Positions 17,218 through 25,787 are shown, counted from the stretch's first letter. The stretch: 64,000 nt of DNA from JAJAZB01 sp964244295 (GCA_964244295.1 CAXTIG010000009.1:62001-126000); one strand, 5' to 3'. Numbers and translations are program-made. Notes: generated by a model from the sequence alone, not told the origin.

Positions 17218-18729
17218 TCACCGCCCCACCAACCCCCACCCCCGCCGCCAAAGCGCCGCCACCGTCGCGTTCACGTCGGGCGAGACGCGGGTGAGGAGCA
17301 CCAGACCGCCGTAAATTCCGGCAATCAGCGCCGAGCGCAGGGCGATGGTGAAGATGATTTCCCAAAAACCGGAACCGAAACCGGGTACCCAACCCACCAG
17401 CGCGTAGGTCAGCGCGCCGATGCCCAGGCCAAGTAGTGTGCGCCGGGTGAAGGGCAGCAGGCGGAGCTTCCAGTACACAAATCCGCCGCGAAACAGGCTG
17501 TAAATCAGGATGGTCAGTGCCGTGGCCGCCGCCGAGCCGGTGATGCCGTAGGTGGGGATGAGTAGGCGATTGGTCAGGTACGTCAGCACGGCCAGCACCA
17601 GCACGGAGGCCGTCGAAACTTTGTAGTACTGCGAATAGCCCATGATCTCGTTGCTCAGGCCCGCCGACATGTCGATGAGTTTGGAAAGCGAAATAAACAG
17701 CACCACGTACTTGCCCAGCCGGTACACCTCGCCCTTGCTCATCAGGCCGAAGAGGTCGTCGATGTTGCACCAGAGGCCCAGAAACAGGAAGGTGCCGATG
17801 AGCATTTGGGTGAGGGCGGCTTTCTGGTGGAGAATCCGGGTGGCGGGCCAGTCGGCGTTCTGGATGCTGCGGGCAATGAGCGGCCCGGAAATCTGGGTGA
17901 TGGCCCGGCGCGGAATTTCAATCAGCCCCGCGATGATGGCCGCGATGGCAAACACGCCCGTGTCGGCCTGCCCCAGGTAGCGCCCGATCATGAACGTGTC
18001 GAGTTGGGTGCAGAGGTTGCCGCCAATCAATCCGACGACGGCAAACGAGCCGAAGGCCGTCACCTGCCGGGTGAGTTCGGGCGTCAGAATCCGGCGGTTG
18101 ATGGGCACGAGGTAGAGTTTTCCCAGCACCCGCAGGTACACCAGCAAGCCCACCGCCACCGAGCCGTAAATGGCGACGTACAGCGTGATGAAGGTGCCGA
18201 ACGAAATCCAGTTCAGCGCGTAGGCCAGAATCAGCGCGATGTTTGCCACCTTCACGTACACCTCGCGCAGCAGCGTGGGGATGGCAATCCGCTGGTTGTT
18301 GCGGCAGTACGATTCCAATACGTTTTGCAGAATCGTAAACCCGGTGAACGGAATCAGGTGATAGTAATACGTCAGCAATTCGGGCGATTGCTCGGTGAAC
18401 CAGTCGCGGTACACCGGCCCCAGGGCCAGGAAGGCGACGGTGAAAATCCCGAACCCGGCGGCGGCGTAGGCGAGGAGGAAGGTCAGAAACCCGTTGTGCT
18501 GCCGCTCGTCGTCGCGGAACTGGGTAAAAAAACGGTCGGCGATGGCCGGTGCTCCGAAGGTACAAATCGAGGCAAACGCCAGGCTGAACGTCAGCAGCGA
18601 GCGCGACAACCCAATCTGCCCTTCCGACAAAAACCGCGTTGCCACCAGCAACTGGTTGACCACGCCCAGCCCCACGCCCACGTAGTTGACGAGGCTGGCC
18701 TTGAAACTCTGACGGATGACGATGCCCAA
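17218..18729 (-). CDS. Lipopolysaccharide/O-unit flippase (Wzx/PST-type polysaccharide transporter)
   Basis: The 503-residue membrane protein has about twelve to fourteen hydrophobic helices and the N-terminal pattern IRQSFKASLVNYVGVGLGVVNQLLV typical of polysaccharide (PST/Wzx) exporters of the MOP superfamily. Such proteins flip undecaprenyl-linked glycan units across the inner membrane. The best start is TTG 18729. An ATG at 18781 from the adjacent palindrome is out of frame by one base. It is the distal gene of the leftward glycan cluster that begins at 22922. Confidence 0.85.
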   Translation of the reverse strand: MGIVIRQSFKASLVNYVGVGLGVVNQLLVATRFLSEGQIGLSRSLLTFSLAFASICTFGAPAIADRFFTQFRDDERQHNGFLTFLLAYAAAGFGIFTVAFLALGPVYRDWFTEQSPELLTYYYHLIPFTGFTILQNVLESYCRNNQRIAIPTLLREVYVKVANIALILAYALNWISFGTFITLYVAIYGSVAVGLLVYLRVLGKLYLVPINRRILTPELTRQVTAFGSFAVVGLIGGNLCTQLDTFMIGRYLGQADTGVFAIAAIIAGLIEIPRRAITQISGPLIARSIQNADWPATRILHQKAALTQMLIGTFLFLGLWCNIDDLFGLMSKGEVYRLGKYVVLFISLSKLIDMSAGLSNEIMGYSQYYKVSTASVLVLAVLTYLTNRLLIPTYGITGSAAATALTILIYSLFRGGFVYWKLRLLPFTRRTLLGLGIGALTYALVGWVPGFGSGFWEIIFTIALRSALIAGIYGGLVLLTRVSPDVNATVAALWRRGWGLVGR

Positions 18730-18775
18730 AGGGAAAATGTGAGTTGTGAGTAGTAAAGTTTTTTTTGCTGTTGTC

Positions 18776-18898
18776 TGTCATCCCGAACGCAGTGAGGGAC
18801 CTCGTTGGCCTACCGAGTAGTTAGTCGGTGACCTAGCAGTAGTCAACAACCAATTGCTCGGAGGGCCAACGAGGTCCCTCACTGCGTTCGGGATAACA
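18776..18898. repeat. TGTCATCCCGA-type palindrome
   Basis: Arms 18776-18810 and 18864-18898 pair over 35 bases with one mismatch. The right arm contains the TGA stop of the upstream glycosyltransferase (18879-18881). Confidence 0.87.
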
Positions 18899-19835
18899 AA
18901 CCGGGGATAAGGTGGGCGAAACTCCCCGCCAAATACCCCCCCACGTACCAAAGTTCCTGCATCGCCCGTAGCCAGCGGGTTTTGAAAAGCCCGCTTCCAA
19001 ACAACACCCGGAAGGGAAACTGCACCAGTAATTTTCCTCCGTAAATCAGCATTTTCCAAAACAGGCGATTGCCCGGTTTTGCCCCTTCCACAAACGCAAT
19101 CGAAACGCCTGCCTTGCGCGAACGTTGCAGGCGGTAGCCGACCTCCCAGTTCCGGGGCGTGGTGTAGTGGTGGACGATGAGTTTCGGGTCGTAGTAAAAA
19201 AGCCGGTCGTGGCGCTCCGGGTGGGTCTGGAAAATCCGGTAGTTGAGGTGAGTTTCTTCGCCCAGGTTACGCTGCATCAGCGCCGGGTCGGTGGGGAAAC
19301 CGCCGTAGGTTTCGAGCACGGCCTTCGGGTAGGCCATGTTGCTGCCCGACAAGCCGAAGCGGCCCCTTTTTCCAGTCAAAAATCCTTGTTGTTCGCCCCA
19401 GGTGCGGGTTTCAAAGTCGTCGGTAAACCAGGCGGGTGGCGGGGTTTGGTACCAGGGCAGGTACTTGCCGCCCACGCAAAATGGTTCGGGGGATACGGTG
19501 TCGAAAATTCCGAGGATGCGCTCGGCCCAGTCCCTTTCGGCACGGGCATCGTCGTCGACGAAGGCCACGAAGGGAGCGTTGGCTGCCGAAAAACCGCGAT
19601 TTCGGGCGTGGCTGAGGCCCTGCCGGGTTTCGAGGGCGTAGCGGACGGTGAGTTGTGGGTGGGTTTTTTGGAAACCCTCCACCACGGCCCGCGTGTCATC
19701 AGGCGAATTGTTGTCCACCACGATCAACTCCCAGCGGCGGGGGGAGAGGGTTTGCGCGGCCAGCGCGTCGAGGCTGTGTAAAATCAAATCGGCCCGTCGG
19801 TACGTGCAGACCACGATGGAAAGCTCAGGAATCAT
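18879..19835 (-). CDS. Family 2 glycosyltransferase
   Basis: The 318-residue enzyme has a GT-A fold: first strand LSIVVCTYRRADLILHSLDAL, nucleotide-binding Asp in VVDNNSPDD, and the metal-binding VAFVDDDARAERDW. The middle contains RNRGFSAANAPF. It transfers a sugar from a nucleotide donor during glycan assembly. The last six residues (LLSRTQ) and the stop are encoded by the palindrome at 18776-18898, so the original C-terminus was probably different. A TAnnTTTG element lies only about nine bases upstream of the start. Confidence 0.9.
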   Translation of the reverse strand: MIPELSIVVCTYRRADLILHSLDALAAQTLSPRRWELIVVDNNSPDDTRAVVEGFQKTHPQLTVRYALETRQGLSHARNRGFSAANAPFVAFVDDDARAERDWAERILGIFDTVSPEPFCVGGKYLPWYQTPPPAWFTDDFETRTWGEQQGFLTGKRGRFGLSGSNMAYPKAVLETYGGFPTDPALMQRNLGEETHLNYRIFQTHPERHDRLFYYDPKLIVHHYTTPRNWEVGYRLQRSRKAGVSIAFVEGAKPGNRLFWKMLIYGGKLLVQFPFRVLFGSGLFKTRWLRAMQELWYVGGYLAGSFAHLIPGLLSRTQ

Positions 19836-19843
19836 GCCGGGGG

Positions 19844-19851
19844 CAAAGGTA
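19844..19851 (-). promoter_or_regulatory. Candidate -7 element, nearly leaderless
   Basis: The minus strand reads TACCTTTG (TAnnTTTG) ending 8 bases before the ATG at 19835. Transcription would start at or within a few bases of the start codon. Confidence 0.4.
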
Positions 19852-19881
19852 GGGAAAGGCGGTCGTCCTTCGCGTTTTTGC

Positions 19882-20021
19882 TGTCATCCCGAACGTAGTC
19901 CGCAACGGAGTTGGAGGGAACTCGTTGGACCTCCGAACACGCTGTTGTGGGCTACCGATGAAGTACCCGGCAGGCCAACGAGTTCCCTCCAACTCCGTTG
20001 CGGACTACGTTCGGGATGACA
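19882..20021. repeat. TGTCATCCCGA-type palindrome, 47-bp perfect arms
   Basis: Arms 19882-19928 and 19975-20021 are exact reverse complements over 47 bases, the longest in the window, around a 46-base loop. The right arm holds the TAG stop of the glycosyltransferase that starts at 20934. Confidence 0.92.
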
Positions 20022-20934
20022 ACTGCTTGTTCCCCGCCTTCCACCGCAAATACCCCCCCAACACCCCCGCCAGCGGCGCCAGCCGCATCAACGCCCGCAA
20101 CTCCCAGCCCACCGGCCCGGCGTAGCCCGCCGCCCGGAAATCAGCCACCGAACGGACGTGGTGCCGGTGAAAAAACTCCCACCAAAACCGGGCGATTTTC
20201 GCGTTTTTGGCCGCATTCAAGCCCAGTTTCTGGTAGGTGTACGCGTACTCGCGCAGCAACAGGTCACGGTCGGCAAGGGCCGTTTTCGTCACCTGCCCCT
20301 CGTTGATGCCAATGGCGACCAGCGGCTCGTCCACGTACCCCAGCGCCGGATTTTTTCGCAAAAGCCGGATGTAAAAATCGGTGTCCACGGTGTAAGTCAG
20401 GCTGGGGTCGTAAGTCAGCCCGACCCGGAGGCGGTAAATCGTGGCGCTCGGCGCACCGATGCGGTTGCCGGCAAAAAGTTCTTCGGGAAACCGTTGCAAT
20501 CGGGCCACCTGCGCCGCCGTGGGTTGGTTCGTGTCGCGCACGACGCCCGTGTCGGCGTTGGTGGCGACGGAGGCGCAGAACACGAGGTCGGCTTTGGGCT
20601 GGGCGTCAAGGGCGGCCACCAATTTCCCCAAGCTATCGGGGCCGGTCAGCCAGTCGTCGTGGTGGAGGATTTTGATGAGTTCGCCCCGCGCTTGCCGCAC
20701 GGCCTCGTTCCAGTTTTCGGGGGTGCCGAGCAAGCGGGCGTTGTGGAAATACCGCAGCCGGGGGCCAAACGCGTAGGTTTTTACGAAAACTTCCACCGCA
20801 TCGTCGGGCGAATCGTCGGTGATCACGATTTCAAAATCGGTAAAACGCTGCTCCCGCAGTGAATCGAGCGCCCGCCGCAGGTAGCGGGTCTGGCGGTAGG
20901 CCGGAATGCACACCGACACGCGGGGCGTATTCAT
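20005..20934 (-). CDS. Family 2 glycosyltransferase
   Basis: ATG 20934 (MNTPRVSVCIPAYRQTRYLRR) overlaps the upstream methyltransferase stop by ATGA, which supports this start over 20955. The GT-A fold shows VSVCIPAYRQ, VITDDSPDD, and LIKILHHDDWLTGPDSL with the metal-binding DD pair. The 309-residue enzyme is expected to act in the cytoplasm on lipid-linked glycans. Its C-terminal LSSRT and stop codon are read from the palindrome at 19882-20021, like the next gene downstream. Confidence 0.9.
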   Translation of the reverse strand: MNTPRVSVCIPAYRQTRYLRRALDSLREQRFTDFEIVITDDSPDDAVEVFVKTYAFGPRLRYFHNARLLGTPENWNEAVRQARGELIKILHHDDWLTGPDSLGKLVAALDAQPKADLVFCASVATNADTGVVRDTNQPTAAQVARLQRFPEELFAGNRIGAPSATIYRLRVGLTYDPSLTYTVDTDFYIRLLRKNPALGYVDEPLVAIGINEGQVTKTALADRDLLLREYAYTYQKLGLNAAKNAKIARFWWEFFHRHHVRSVADFRAAGYAGPVGWELRALMRLAPLAGVLGGYLRWKAGNKQLSSRT

Positions 20935-21890
20935 GCCTTTCGGAGGTAAAAACAAGCCTGGTCGCCCTCGCCCGCCGCGTTGAGTTGACGGGCGCGTTGT
21001 TCAAACGCCGCGATTTCATCGGTGCTGAACGGCCCGTTTTCCCGCCGGTTTCGGTACGATTCAGGGGCCATGAGCGGAATGCCGCGCCGGTACTGCTCAC
21101 TGCCCCAGAACTGGAACGCCGAGGAGTCGTGGGCCACCCGAACCAGCGATAGCCCCGCCGCCTGGCCAAGCCGTTCGATGCTGCGGCGCGTGTGCAGAAA
21201 CAGGTGCCGGGGGGCGTCCAACTGCGCCCAGTCGGGGCCGTAGTGCCGGTAGGCCCAGGAGTCGGCCACCGGAATCCGCAGCAGCGCCGTACCGCCGGGC
21301 CGGAGGTGGTCGGCCAGGGGCTGCATTACGGCCTGGGGTTCGGCCATGTGCTCGAAGGCGTGGTGCATCATCACGAGGTCAAACTGCCCCGGCACGTCGG
21401 GAAGGGCTTTCTTCAGAATCGTTAGGCCGCTTTCGTAGCGGAGTTCTTCGGCCAGAAAGGGATCGGCCCCGAGCAAATTCACGAAACCGATGCCCTGCAT
21501 ATCGCGCAGCAAATTGCCCTGCCCGCAGCCCACGTCGAGCACCGCCGCCCTAGTCGACAACCGCAGCGGGGCGAGCGATTGCAGGGCCGGGTGAGGCCCC
21601 ATCACGTGCTGCATCAGCCAGCGCCCCAGCCAGCCCTTGCCCGTGGCGGCGTAGTGGTCGCGGAGGTATTTCATCCGGCGTTTCCGGGCCGATTTTGGGG
21701 CGACGGGCGGCGCAAAACTGTAGTAGTCAGCGGGATAAAACGGGGAAAGGTCGGCGGGAACGTCGAGGAGTTGCACGCAGCCGCAGGCCCCGCAGTCGAG
21801 GTAGCGGAAGCGGTCGCCGGTGCCAAACATCATTTCGCGGGCTTCAAAAAGGCGGTTCTGGTGGGCGTTGCCGCAAACGGAACAGGTCAT
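20931..21890 (-). CDS. Class I SAM-dependent methyltransferase with N-terminal Cys4 motif
   Basis: The 319-residue protein opens with a probable zinc ribbon, MTCSVCGNAHQN and DCGACGCVQ (two CxxC pairs). The SAM-binding core follows: VLDVGCGQGNLLRDM (motif I), an acidic post-strand, VMMHHAFEHM (motif IV region) and LRPGGTALLRIPV. It is a close paralogue of the gene at 21972-22922. Zinc-ribbon methyltransferases of this kind often modify sugars in glycan pathways. It overlaps the following glycosyltransferase by 4 bases. Confidence 0.88.
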   Translation of the reverse strand: MTCSVCGNAHQNRLFEAREMMFGTGDRFRYLDCGACGCVQLLDVPADLSPFYPADYYSFAPPVAPKSARKRRMKYLRDHYAATGKGWLGRWLMQHVMGPHPALQSLAPLRLSTRAAVLDVGCGQGNLLRDMQGIGFVNLLGADPFLAEELRYESGLTILKKALPDVPGQFDLVMMHHAFEHMAEPQAVMQPLADHLRPGGTALLRIPVADSWAYRHYGPDWAQLDAPRHLFLHTRRSIERLGQAAGLSLVRVAHDSSAFQFWGSEQYRRGIPLMAPESYRNRRENGPFSTDEIAAFEQRARQLNAAGEGDQACFYLRKA

Positions 21891-21921
21891 TGGAAAAGAA
21901 AACGCGCCGAAAAAACGCCCT

Positions 21922-21929
21922 CAAAAGTA
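21922..21929 (-). promoter_or_regulatory. Candidate -7 element before the methyltransferase/glycosyltransferase pair
   Basis: The minus strand reads TACTTTTG, a full TAnnTTTG match, about 31 bases before the start at 21890. Confidence 0.4.
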
Positions 21930-21971
21930 GTGCAAAACAGGCCGAATCCGCACCGGTGTCCGGGTGCCCCA

Positions 21972-22922
21972 TCAGGCGATTTTAAGGTAAAAACACGCCT
22001 GGTCGCCGTTCTGCTCGGCATTGAGGGTTGTGGTGCGGCGTTGGAAGTCGCGGAGTTGGGCGTGGGTAAACGGGCCGTCTTTTTTCCGGTGCAGGTACGA
22101 TTCGGGGGCCATGAGCGGAATGCCCCGCCGGTACTGTTCGCTGCCCCAGAACTGCGTCGGCAGGGCGTCGCAATGCACCGATTCCACCCGTAGCCCGGCT
22201 TGTTGGGCCAGCCGTTCCAGGCTGCGGCGGGTGTACAAAAACAGGTGTCGGGGGGCATCCAGGTTAAACCAGTCGGGGCCGTAGTGTCGGTAGGCCCAGG
22301 AGTCGGCCACCGGAATGCGGAGCAGCGCCGTGCCGCCGGGCTTGAGCAGGCGGGCCACGTCGCGGAGGGTTTCGAGGGGCTGGCCCAGGTGCTCAAACAC
22401 GTGGTGCAGCATCACCACGTCGAAGGTTCCGGGAGTGTCGCTCAGGTTTTTTTTCAAAATGCGGAATCCTTCGCCCAGGGTCTGGTCGCTGGCTACGTAG
22501 GGGTCAATGCCCAGCAGGTTGCGAAAACCCAGGCCGTGCAGCGAGCGCAGCAAATGCCCCTGCCCGCAGCCCACGTCGAGCAGCGCCGCATCCGGGTGCA
22601 GACCCAGCGGGGCCAGCGATTGAACCGCCACGTCGGGCATGAGTTGGTACAGCCACCGCCCCACCCAGCCCCGGCCCGTGAGCGCGTAGCGGTCGCGCAG
22701 GAGCTTTAAGGCACGCTTGGGTGCGGAGTAGGCCGCGATGGGGGAAAAGCTGTAGTAATCCGAGGGGTAAAAGGGCGAAAGGTCGGCGGGCACATCGAGG
22801 AGTTGCACGCAGCCGCAGGCCCCGCAGTCGAGGTAGCGGAAGCGGTCGCCGGTGCCAAACATCATTTCGCGGGCTTCAAAAGAGCGGTTCTGGTGGGTGT
22901 TGCCGCAAACGGAACAGGTCAT
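21972..22922 (-). CDS. Class I SAM-dependent methyltransferase, tandem paralogue
   Basis: The 316-residue protein has the same layout as its downstream neighbour: N-terminal CxxC pairs (MTCSVCGNTHQN, DCGACGCVQLLDVP), SAM motif LLDVGCGQGHLLRSL, VMLHHVFEHLGQ, LKPGGTALLRIPV. The first 60 codons and the stretch near the C-terminus (PVADSWAYRHYGPDW, FWGSEQYRRGIPLMAPESY) are almost identical to the paralogue, while the middle is clearly diverged. This points to tandem duplication followed by divergence or local gene conversion. It is the first gene of the leftward part of the glycan cluster. Confidence 0.88.
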   Translation of the reverse strand: MTCSVCGNTHQNRSFEAREMMFGTGDRFRYLDCGACGCVQLLDVPADLSPFYPSDYYSFSPIAAYSAPKRALKLLRDRYALTGRGWVGRWLYQLMPDVAVQSLAPLGLHPDAALLDVGCGQGHLLRSLHGLGFRNLLGIDPYVASDQTLGEGFRILKKNLSDTPGTFDVVMLHHVFEHLGQPLETLRDVARLLKPGGTALLRIPVADSWAYRHYGPDWFNLDAPRHLFLYTRRSLERLAQQAGLRVESVHCDALPTQFWGSEQYRRGIPLMAPESYLHRKKDGPFTHAQLRDFQRRTTTLNAEQNGDQACFYLKIA

Positions 22923-22966
22923 TGGGAAGGGAGAGTCCGTTGCGAGACCGCAACCGGAAGTAGCCG

Positions 22967-22974
22967 CAAAAGTA
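22967..22974 (-). promoter_or_regulatory. Leftward -7 element of a divergent promoter pair
   Basis: TACTTTTG on the minus strand, about 44 bases before the methyltransferase start at 22922. It forms an inverted repeat (GCAAAAGTA...TACTTTTGC) with the rightward element. Confidence 0.5.
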
Positions 22975-22986
22975 GCGAAAATCTGG

Positions 22987-22994
22987 TACTTTTG
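22987..22994 (+). promoter_or_regulatory. Rightward -7 element of a divergent promoter pair
   Basis: TACTTTTG ends 8 bases before the ATG at 23003, so the fucosyltransferase mRNA would have almost no leader. The inverted relation with 22967-22974 suggests both halves of the glycan cluster fire from one site. Confidence 0.5.
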
Positions 22995-23002
22995 CGCCCG
23001 GA

Positions 23003-23848
23003 ATGGTCATCAGCCGCATCACGTCGGGCTTGGGCAATCAGTTGTTTCAGTACGCCTGCGGGCGGGCCATCAGCCTGCGCCACGGGGTGCCGCTGAAGCT
23101 CGATTTGCAAAATTTTCAGGATTATAAAAACCGGCGTTACGCCCTCGATGCCTTCGCGCTGGAAGCGACCGAAGCCACGCCCGACGAAGTGAATGAATTT
23201 TTAAAAAACGACACGCTCTGGCAGCGCCTGACCACGCCCCGCGCCCGCCGTCGGGTGCGCCGCGAAACCGGGTTTAGTTTCGACGAAACCATCCTCCGCG
23301 CCGGGCCGGACGCGTACCTGAGCGGCTACTGGCAAAGCCCGCGTTATTTCGAGGACACGGAAACCGAACTCCGGCGCGAGTTGGTCTGGCGAAAATCGCC
23401 GCCGCCGTCTACCCAGGATTTTCTCGAAAAAATAGCGACGACGAAGGCCGTTGCCGTCCACGTCCGGCGGGGCGATTACGTGAGCAGTCCGGGCTACGCG
23501 AAGCGCTTCGGAGTGTTGCCGATGGCCTACTACGAGCGGGCGTTGCGGTACCTGGCCGAGCGGGAAACGGACTTGCACGCGTTTGTTTTTTCCGACGAAC
23601 CGGGCTGGGTGAAGGTGAATTTTCCTCGACTCATCCCGTTCAGCGTCGTAGAGGGCAACGAGGCTACCGAAGATTTGCGGTCGATGGCCGCCTGCCGTCG
23701 GCACGTCATCGCCAACAGCACGTTTAGCTGGTGGGGGGCCTGGCTGGCCCCTTTTTCCGACAAAACCGTGCTGGCCCCCGCCCGTTTTTTCAACGACCCC
23801 ACCCTGCCCGACCGCGATTTGGTGCCGGGGGGGTGGGTGAGGATATAA
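23003..23848 (+). CDS. Alpha-1,2-fucosyltransferase (GT11)
   Basis: The 281-residue enzyme begins MVISRITSGLGNQLFQYACGRA, the GT11 hallmark. It contains the GDP-fucose site HVRRGDYV (VAVHVRRGDYVSS) and the conserved ANSTFSWWGAWLA near the C-terminus. It transfers fucose from GDP-fucose in alpha-1,2 linkage to galactose or a related residue. It is the first gene of the rightward part of the glycan cluster and implies that the surface polysaccharide carries fucose. No GDP-fucose synthesis genes are in the window. Confidence 0.93.
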   Translation: MVISRITSGLGNQLFQYACGRAISLRHGVPLKLDLQNFQDYKNRRYALDAFALEATEATPDEVNEFLKNDTLWQRLTTPRARRRVRRETGFSFDETILRAGPDAYLSGYWQSPRYFEDTETELRRELVWRKSPPPSTQDFLEKIATTKAVAVHVRRGDYVSSPGYAKRFGVLPMAYYERALRYLAERETDLHAFVFSDEPGWVKVNFPRLIPFSVVEGNEATEDLRSMAACRRHVIANSTFSWWGAWLAPFSDKTVLAPARFFNDPTLPDRDLVPGGWVRI

Positions 23849-23861
23849 AACGTGTCGAACG

Positions 23862-23930
23862 TTGTCACACTGAGCTTGTCGAAGCGCCTTTTTCACTGCT
23901 GTTGACGCTTCGACAAGCTCAGCGTGACAA
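23862..23930. repeat. 25-bp palindrome (TTGTCAC...GTGACAA)
   Basis: Arms 23862-23886 and 23906-23930 pair at 24 of 25 positions. The core GAGCTTGTCGAAG equals that of the palindrome at 3957-4047. It lies between the GT11 and O-methyltransferase genes. Confidence 0.85.
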
Positions 23931-23946
23931 AACTTTACACCGCAAA

Positions 23947-24774
23947 ATGCCCCTAAAATTCCTCGCCAAAATTACCCCCCCCGCCTGGGTGCCGTACCTC
24001 AAGTTTTTGAAAAATCCCGGCGCGTTTCACCTGCTCCCCAAAGACCGTTACCGCTACGCCACCGACAAACTCGCCACGCAGGTGAGCGTGGAGTTTATGG
24101 CCGAGCCGCGTTTTGCGGCGGCTTACCGCTGGGCCGAAAAACTGGGCGGAGGCATCGTACCGCCCGGCGGGATGCAGTGGCGGATTCACCTGCTCTGCTG
24201 GGCCGCCGACCAGGTGAAGCACCTGCCCGGCGATTTCGTGGCCTGCGGGGTGTTTTCGGGCTTCTCCGACCGGGCCATCATCGAGTACGTCGATTTCGCG
24301 AAGCTGGGGAAAACCTATTTTCTGATGGATACCTTTGAGGGCCTCGACCCGCGTTACAGCACGCCCGACGAGGTGAAAAAGCAGCAGCGCTACACCGAGG
24401 TGACTGGGATGTACGAGCAGGTGCGGGAAACGTTCCGCGATTTTCCCGTGGACATCATCAAAGGCCCCATTCCCGATACCCTGCCGCTGGCCAACCCGGA
24501 ACAGGTCTGCTTTTTGTCCATCGACATGAACGCGATTCGGCCCGAAGTGGAGGCGATGGCGTATTTCTGGCCCCGGCTCGTACCCGGTGGGGTGGTGATC
24601 CTCGACGACTACGGCTTCCCCGGCCACGAAGCCCAGAAACACGCCCACGACGACTTCGCCCGCTCGGTGGACGAGACCATTTTTACCTCGCCGACGGGTC
24701 AGGGGGTGTTGGTGAAAAAGGCTCGTGACTCGTCCGGATTGCAAATCCGGACGCAACGAGTGGCGGATTTATAA
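23947..24774 (+). CDS. TylF/MycF-like O-methyltransferase
   Basis: ATG 23947 is chosen because the family alignment begins just after it (MPLKFLAKITPPAWV); upstream codons overlap the GT11 gene. The 275-residue enzyme shows GDFVACGVFSGFSDRAI (SAM loop), FLMDTFEGLDPRYS, FLSIDMNAIRPEVEA and GGVVILDDYGFPGHEAQ, the latter with metal-binding acidic residues of the macrocin O-methyltransferase family. It probably methylates a sugar hydroxyl of the surface glycan. The last 17 residues are encoded by a small palindrome array (24722-24779), which also supplies the TAA stop. Confidence 0.88.
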   Translation: MPLKFLAKITPPAWVPYLKFLKNPGAFHLLPKDRYRYATDKLATQVSVEFMAEPRFAAAYRWAEKLGGGIVPPGGMQWRIHLLCWAADQVKHLPGDFVACGVFSGFSDRAIIEYVDFAKLGKTYFLMDTFEGLDPRYSTPDEVKKQQRYTEVTGMYEQVRETFRDFPVDIIKGPIPDTLPLANPEQVCFLSIDMNAIRPEVEAMAYFWPRLVPGGVVILDDYGFPGHEAQKHAHDDFARSVDETIFTSPTGQGVLVKKARDSSGLQIRTQRVADL

Positions 24775-24779
24775 TCCGC
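24722..24779. repeat. Two small hairpins at the O-methyltransferase 3' end
   Basis: CGTCCGGATT/AATCCGGACG (24731-24740/24744-24753) forms a 10-bp stem with a 3-base loop, flanked by CTCGT/ACGAG. A second hairpin GCGGATT/AATCCGC lies at 24763-24779. Both are inside or at the end of coding sequence. Confidence 0.8.
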
Positions 24780-25712
24780 GTGACAATTAATTTTGCCCCG
24801 CCAACTCCCACTCCCCTGGAACTCGCGCCCCTCATTCTGTTCTGCTACAACCGCCCGGCGCACCTGCGCCAAACGGTCGATTCACTGCGGCGAAATCCGC
24901 TGGCGGCACAAAGTCGGCTCCACATCTTTTCCGACGGTCCAAAAACTGCCGCCGACGCCCCGGTGGTGGCCGAGGTGCGGAGTCTTCTGGAAAACTTGAG
25001 TGGCTTTGCCCAAATCGACGTGGAGGCGAGCGCCGAAAACCGGGGCCTGGCCCAATCGGTGATCCGGGGCGTGACGCAGGTGCTCGAAACCCACGGGCGG
25101 GCCATTGTCCTGGAAGACGACCTGCGGTTTTCGAGTGATTTCCTCCAATTCATGAACGCCACCCTCGACACCTACGCCTCCCGCCCCGACGTGTTTTCGG
25201 TGAGCGGTTACCGCTACCCCATCGTCCTCCCGCCCGACTACGCGTCTGACGTGCTGCTGCTGCCCAGGGCCAGTTCCTGGGGCTGGGGTACCTGGCTCGA
25301 CCGCTGGGAAACCGTCGATTGGGAGATGAGTTATTTTCAAAAATTACAAGAAAATCCCGAAGCCCGCCAGCCGCTGCTGCGGGGCGGGGACGACCTCTGG
25401 CCCATGCTCCAGAAGCAGCACCGGGGCGCGATTAGCTCCTGGGCCGTGCGCTGGAGTTACGCCCACGCCGCCCACGGGGCGTATTGCCTGCATCCCACGC
25501 AGTCGAAAGTGCAGAACACCGGGGCCGATGGGTCGGGTACCCACTCCGGCAACACCCGGCGTTACGACGTGGGGTTGAGCGAAAATCCGACGTACCTCGA
25601 CCCCAACATTGCGCCCGACCCGCGCCTGGAAGCCGCCTTGCAAACGTATTTTCGCCCCAGCCCGCTGCGGCGGCTGATAAATTGGATGCAGTTTTCAGTT
25701 TTCAGTTTATAG
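24780..25712 (+). CDS. GT-A fold glycosyltransferase
   Basis: The GTG start at 24780 lies 5 bases after the previous stop. The 310-residue protein shows a GT-A core: LILFCYNRPAHLRQTVDSL, HIFSDGPK, ENRGLAQSVIRGV and a metal-binding VLEDDLRFSSDFL, then RASSWGWGTWLDRW. This pattern is seen in family 2-like sugar transferases of Bacteroidota glycan clusters. The donor and acceptor are unknown. The last few residues (FSVFSL) and the TAG stop come from an iterated TTTTCAGT repeat. Confidence 0.85.
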   Translation: MTINFAPPTPTPLELAPLILFCYNRPAHLRQTVDSLRRNPLAAQSRLHIFSDGPKTAADAPVVAEVRSLLENLSGFAQIDVEASAENRGLAQSVIRGVTQVLETHGRAIVLEDDLRFSSDFLQFMNATLDTYASRPDVFSVSGYRYPIVLPPDYASDVLLLPRASSWGWGTWLDRWETVDWEMSYFQKLQENPEARQPLLRGGDDLWPMLQKQHRGAISSWAVRWSYAHAAHGAYCLHPTQSKVQNTGADGSGTHSGNTRRYDVGLSENPTYLDPNIAPDPRLEAALQTYFRPSPLRRLINWMQFSVFSL

Positions 25713-25787
25713 CTTTCAGTTAGCTGATGCGAGTGCGCGCAGCCAACTAAAGACTGAAAACTGAAGACTGGAAATTGAAGACTGAAA
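25689..25787. repeat. Imperfect palindrome of CAGTTTT/GACTGAAAA units
   Basis: The left side has CAGTTTTCAGTTTTCAGTTT-like units, the right side GACTGAAAACTGAAGACTG-like units, so the two sides are roughly complementary. It covers the end of the glycosyltransferase and reaches the ATG of the next gene (25788). Related GACTGAAGACTGACGAC sequence occurs before pdxA at about 9950-9975. Confidence 0.65.

Noticed and set aside
23731..23946. N-terminal extension of the TylF-like protein from 23731
   Set aside because: It overlaps the GT11 gene and a palindrome, and the family alignment begins at 23947.
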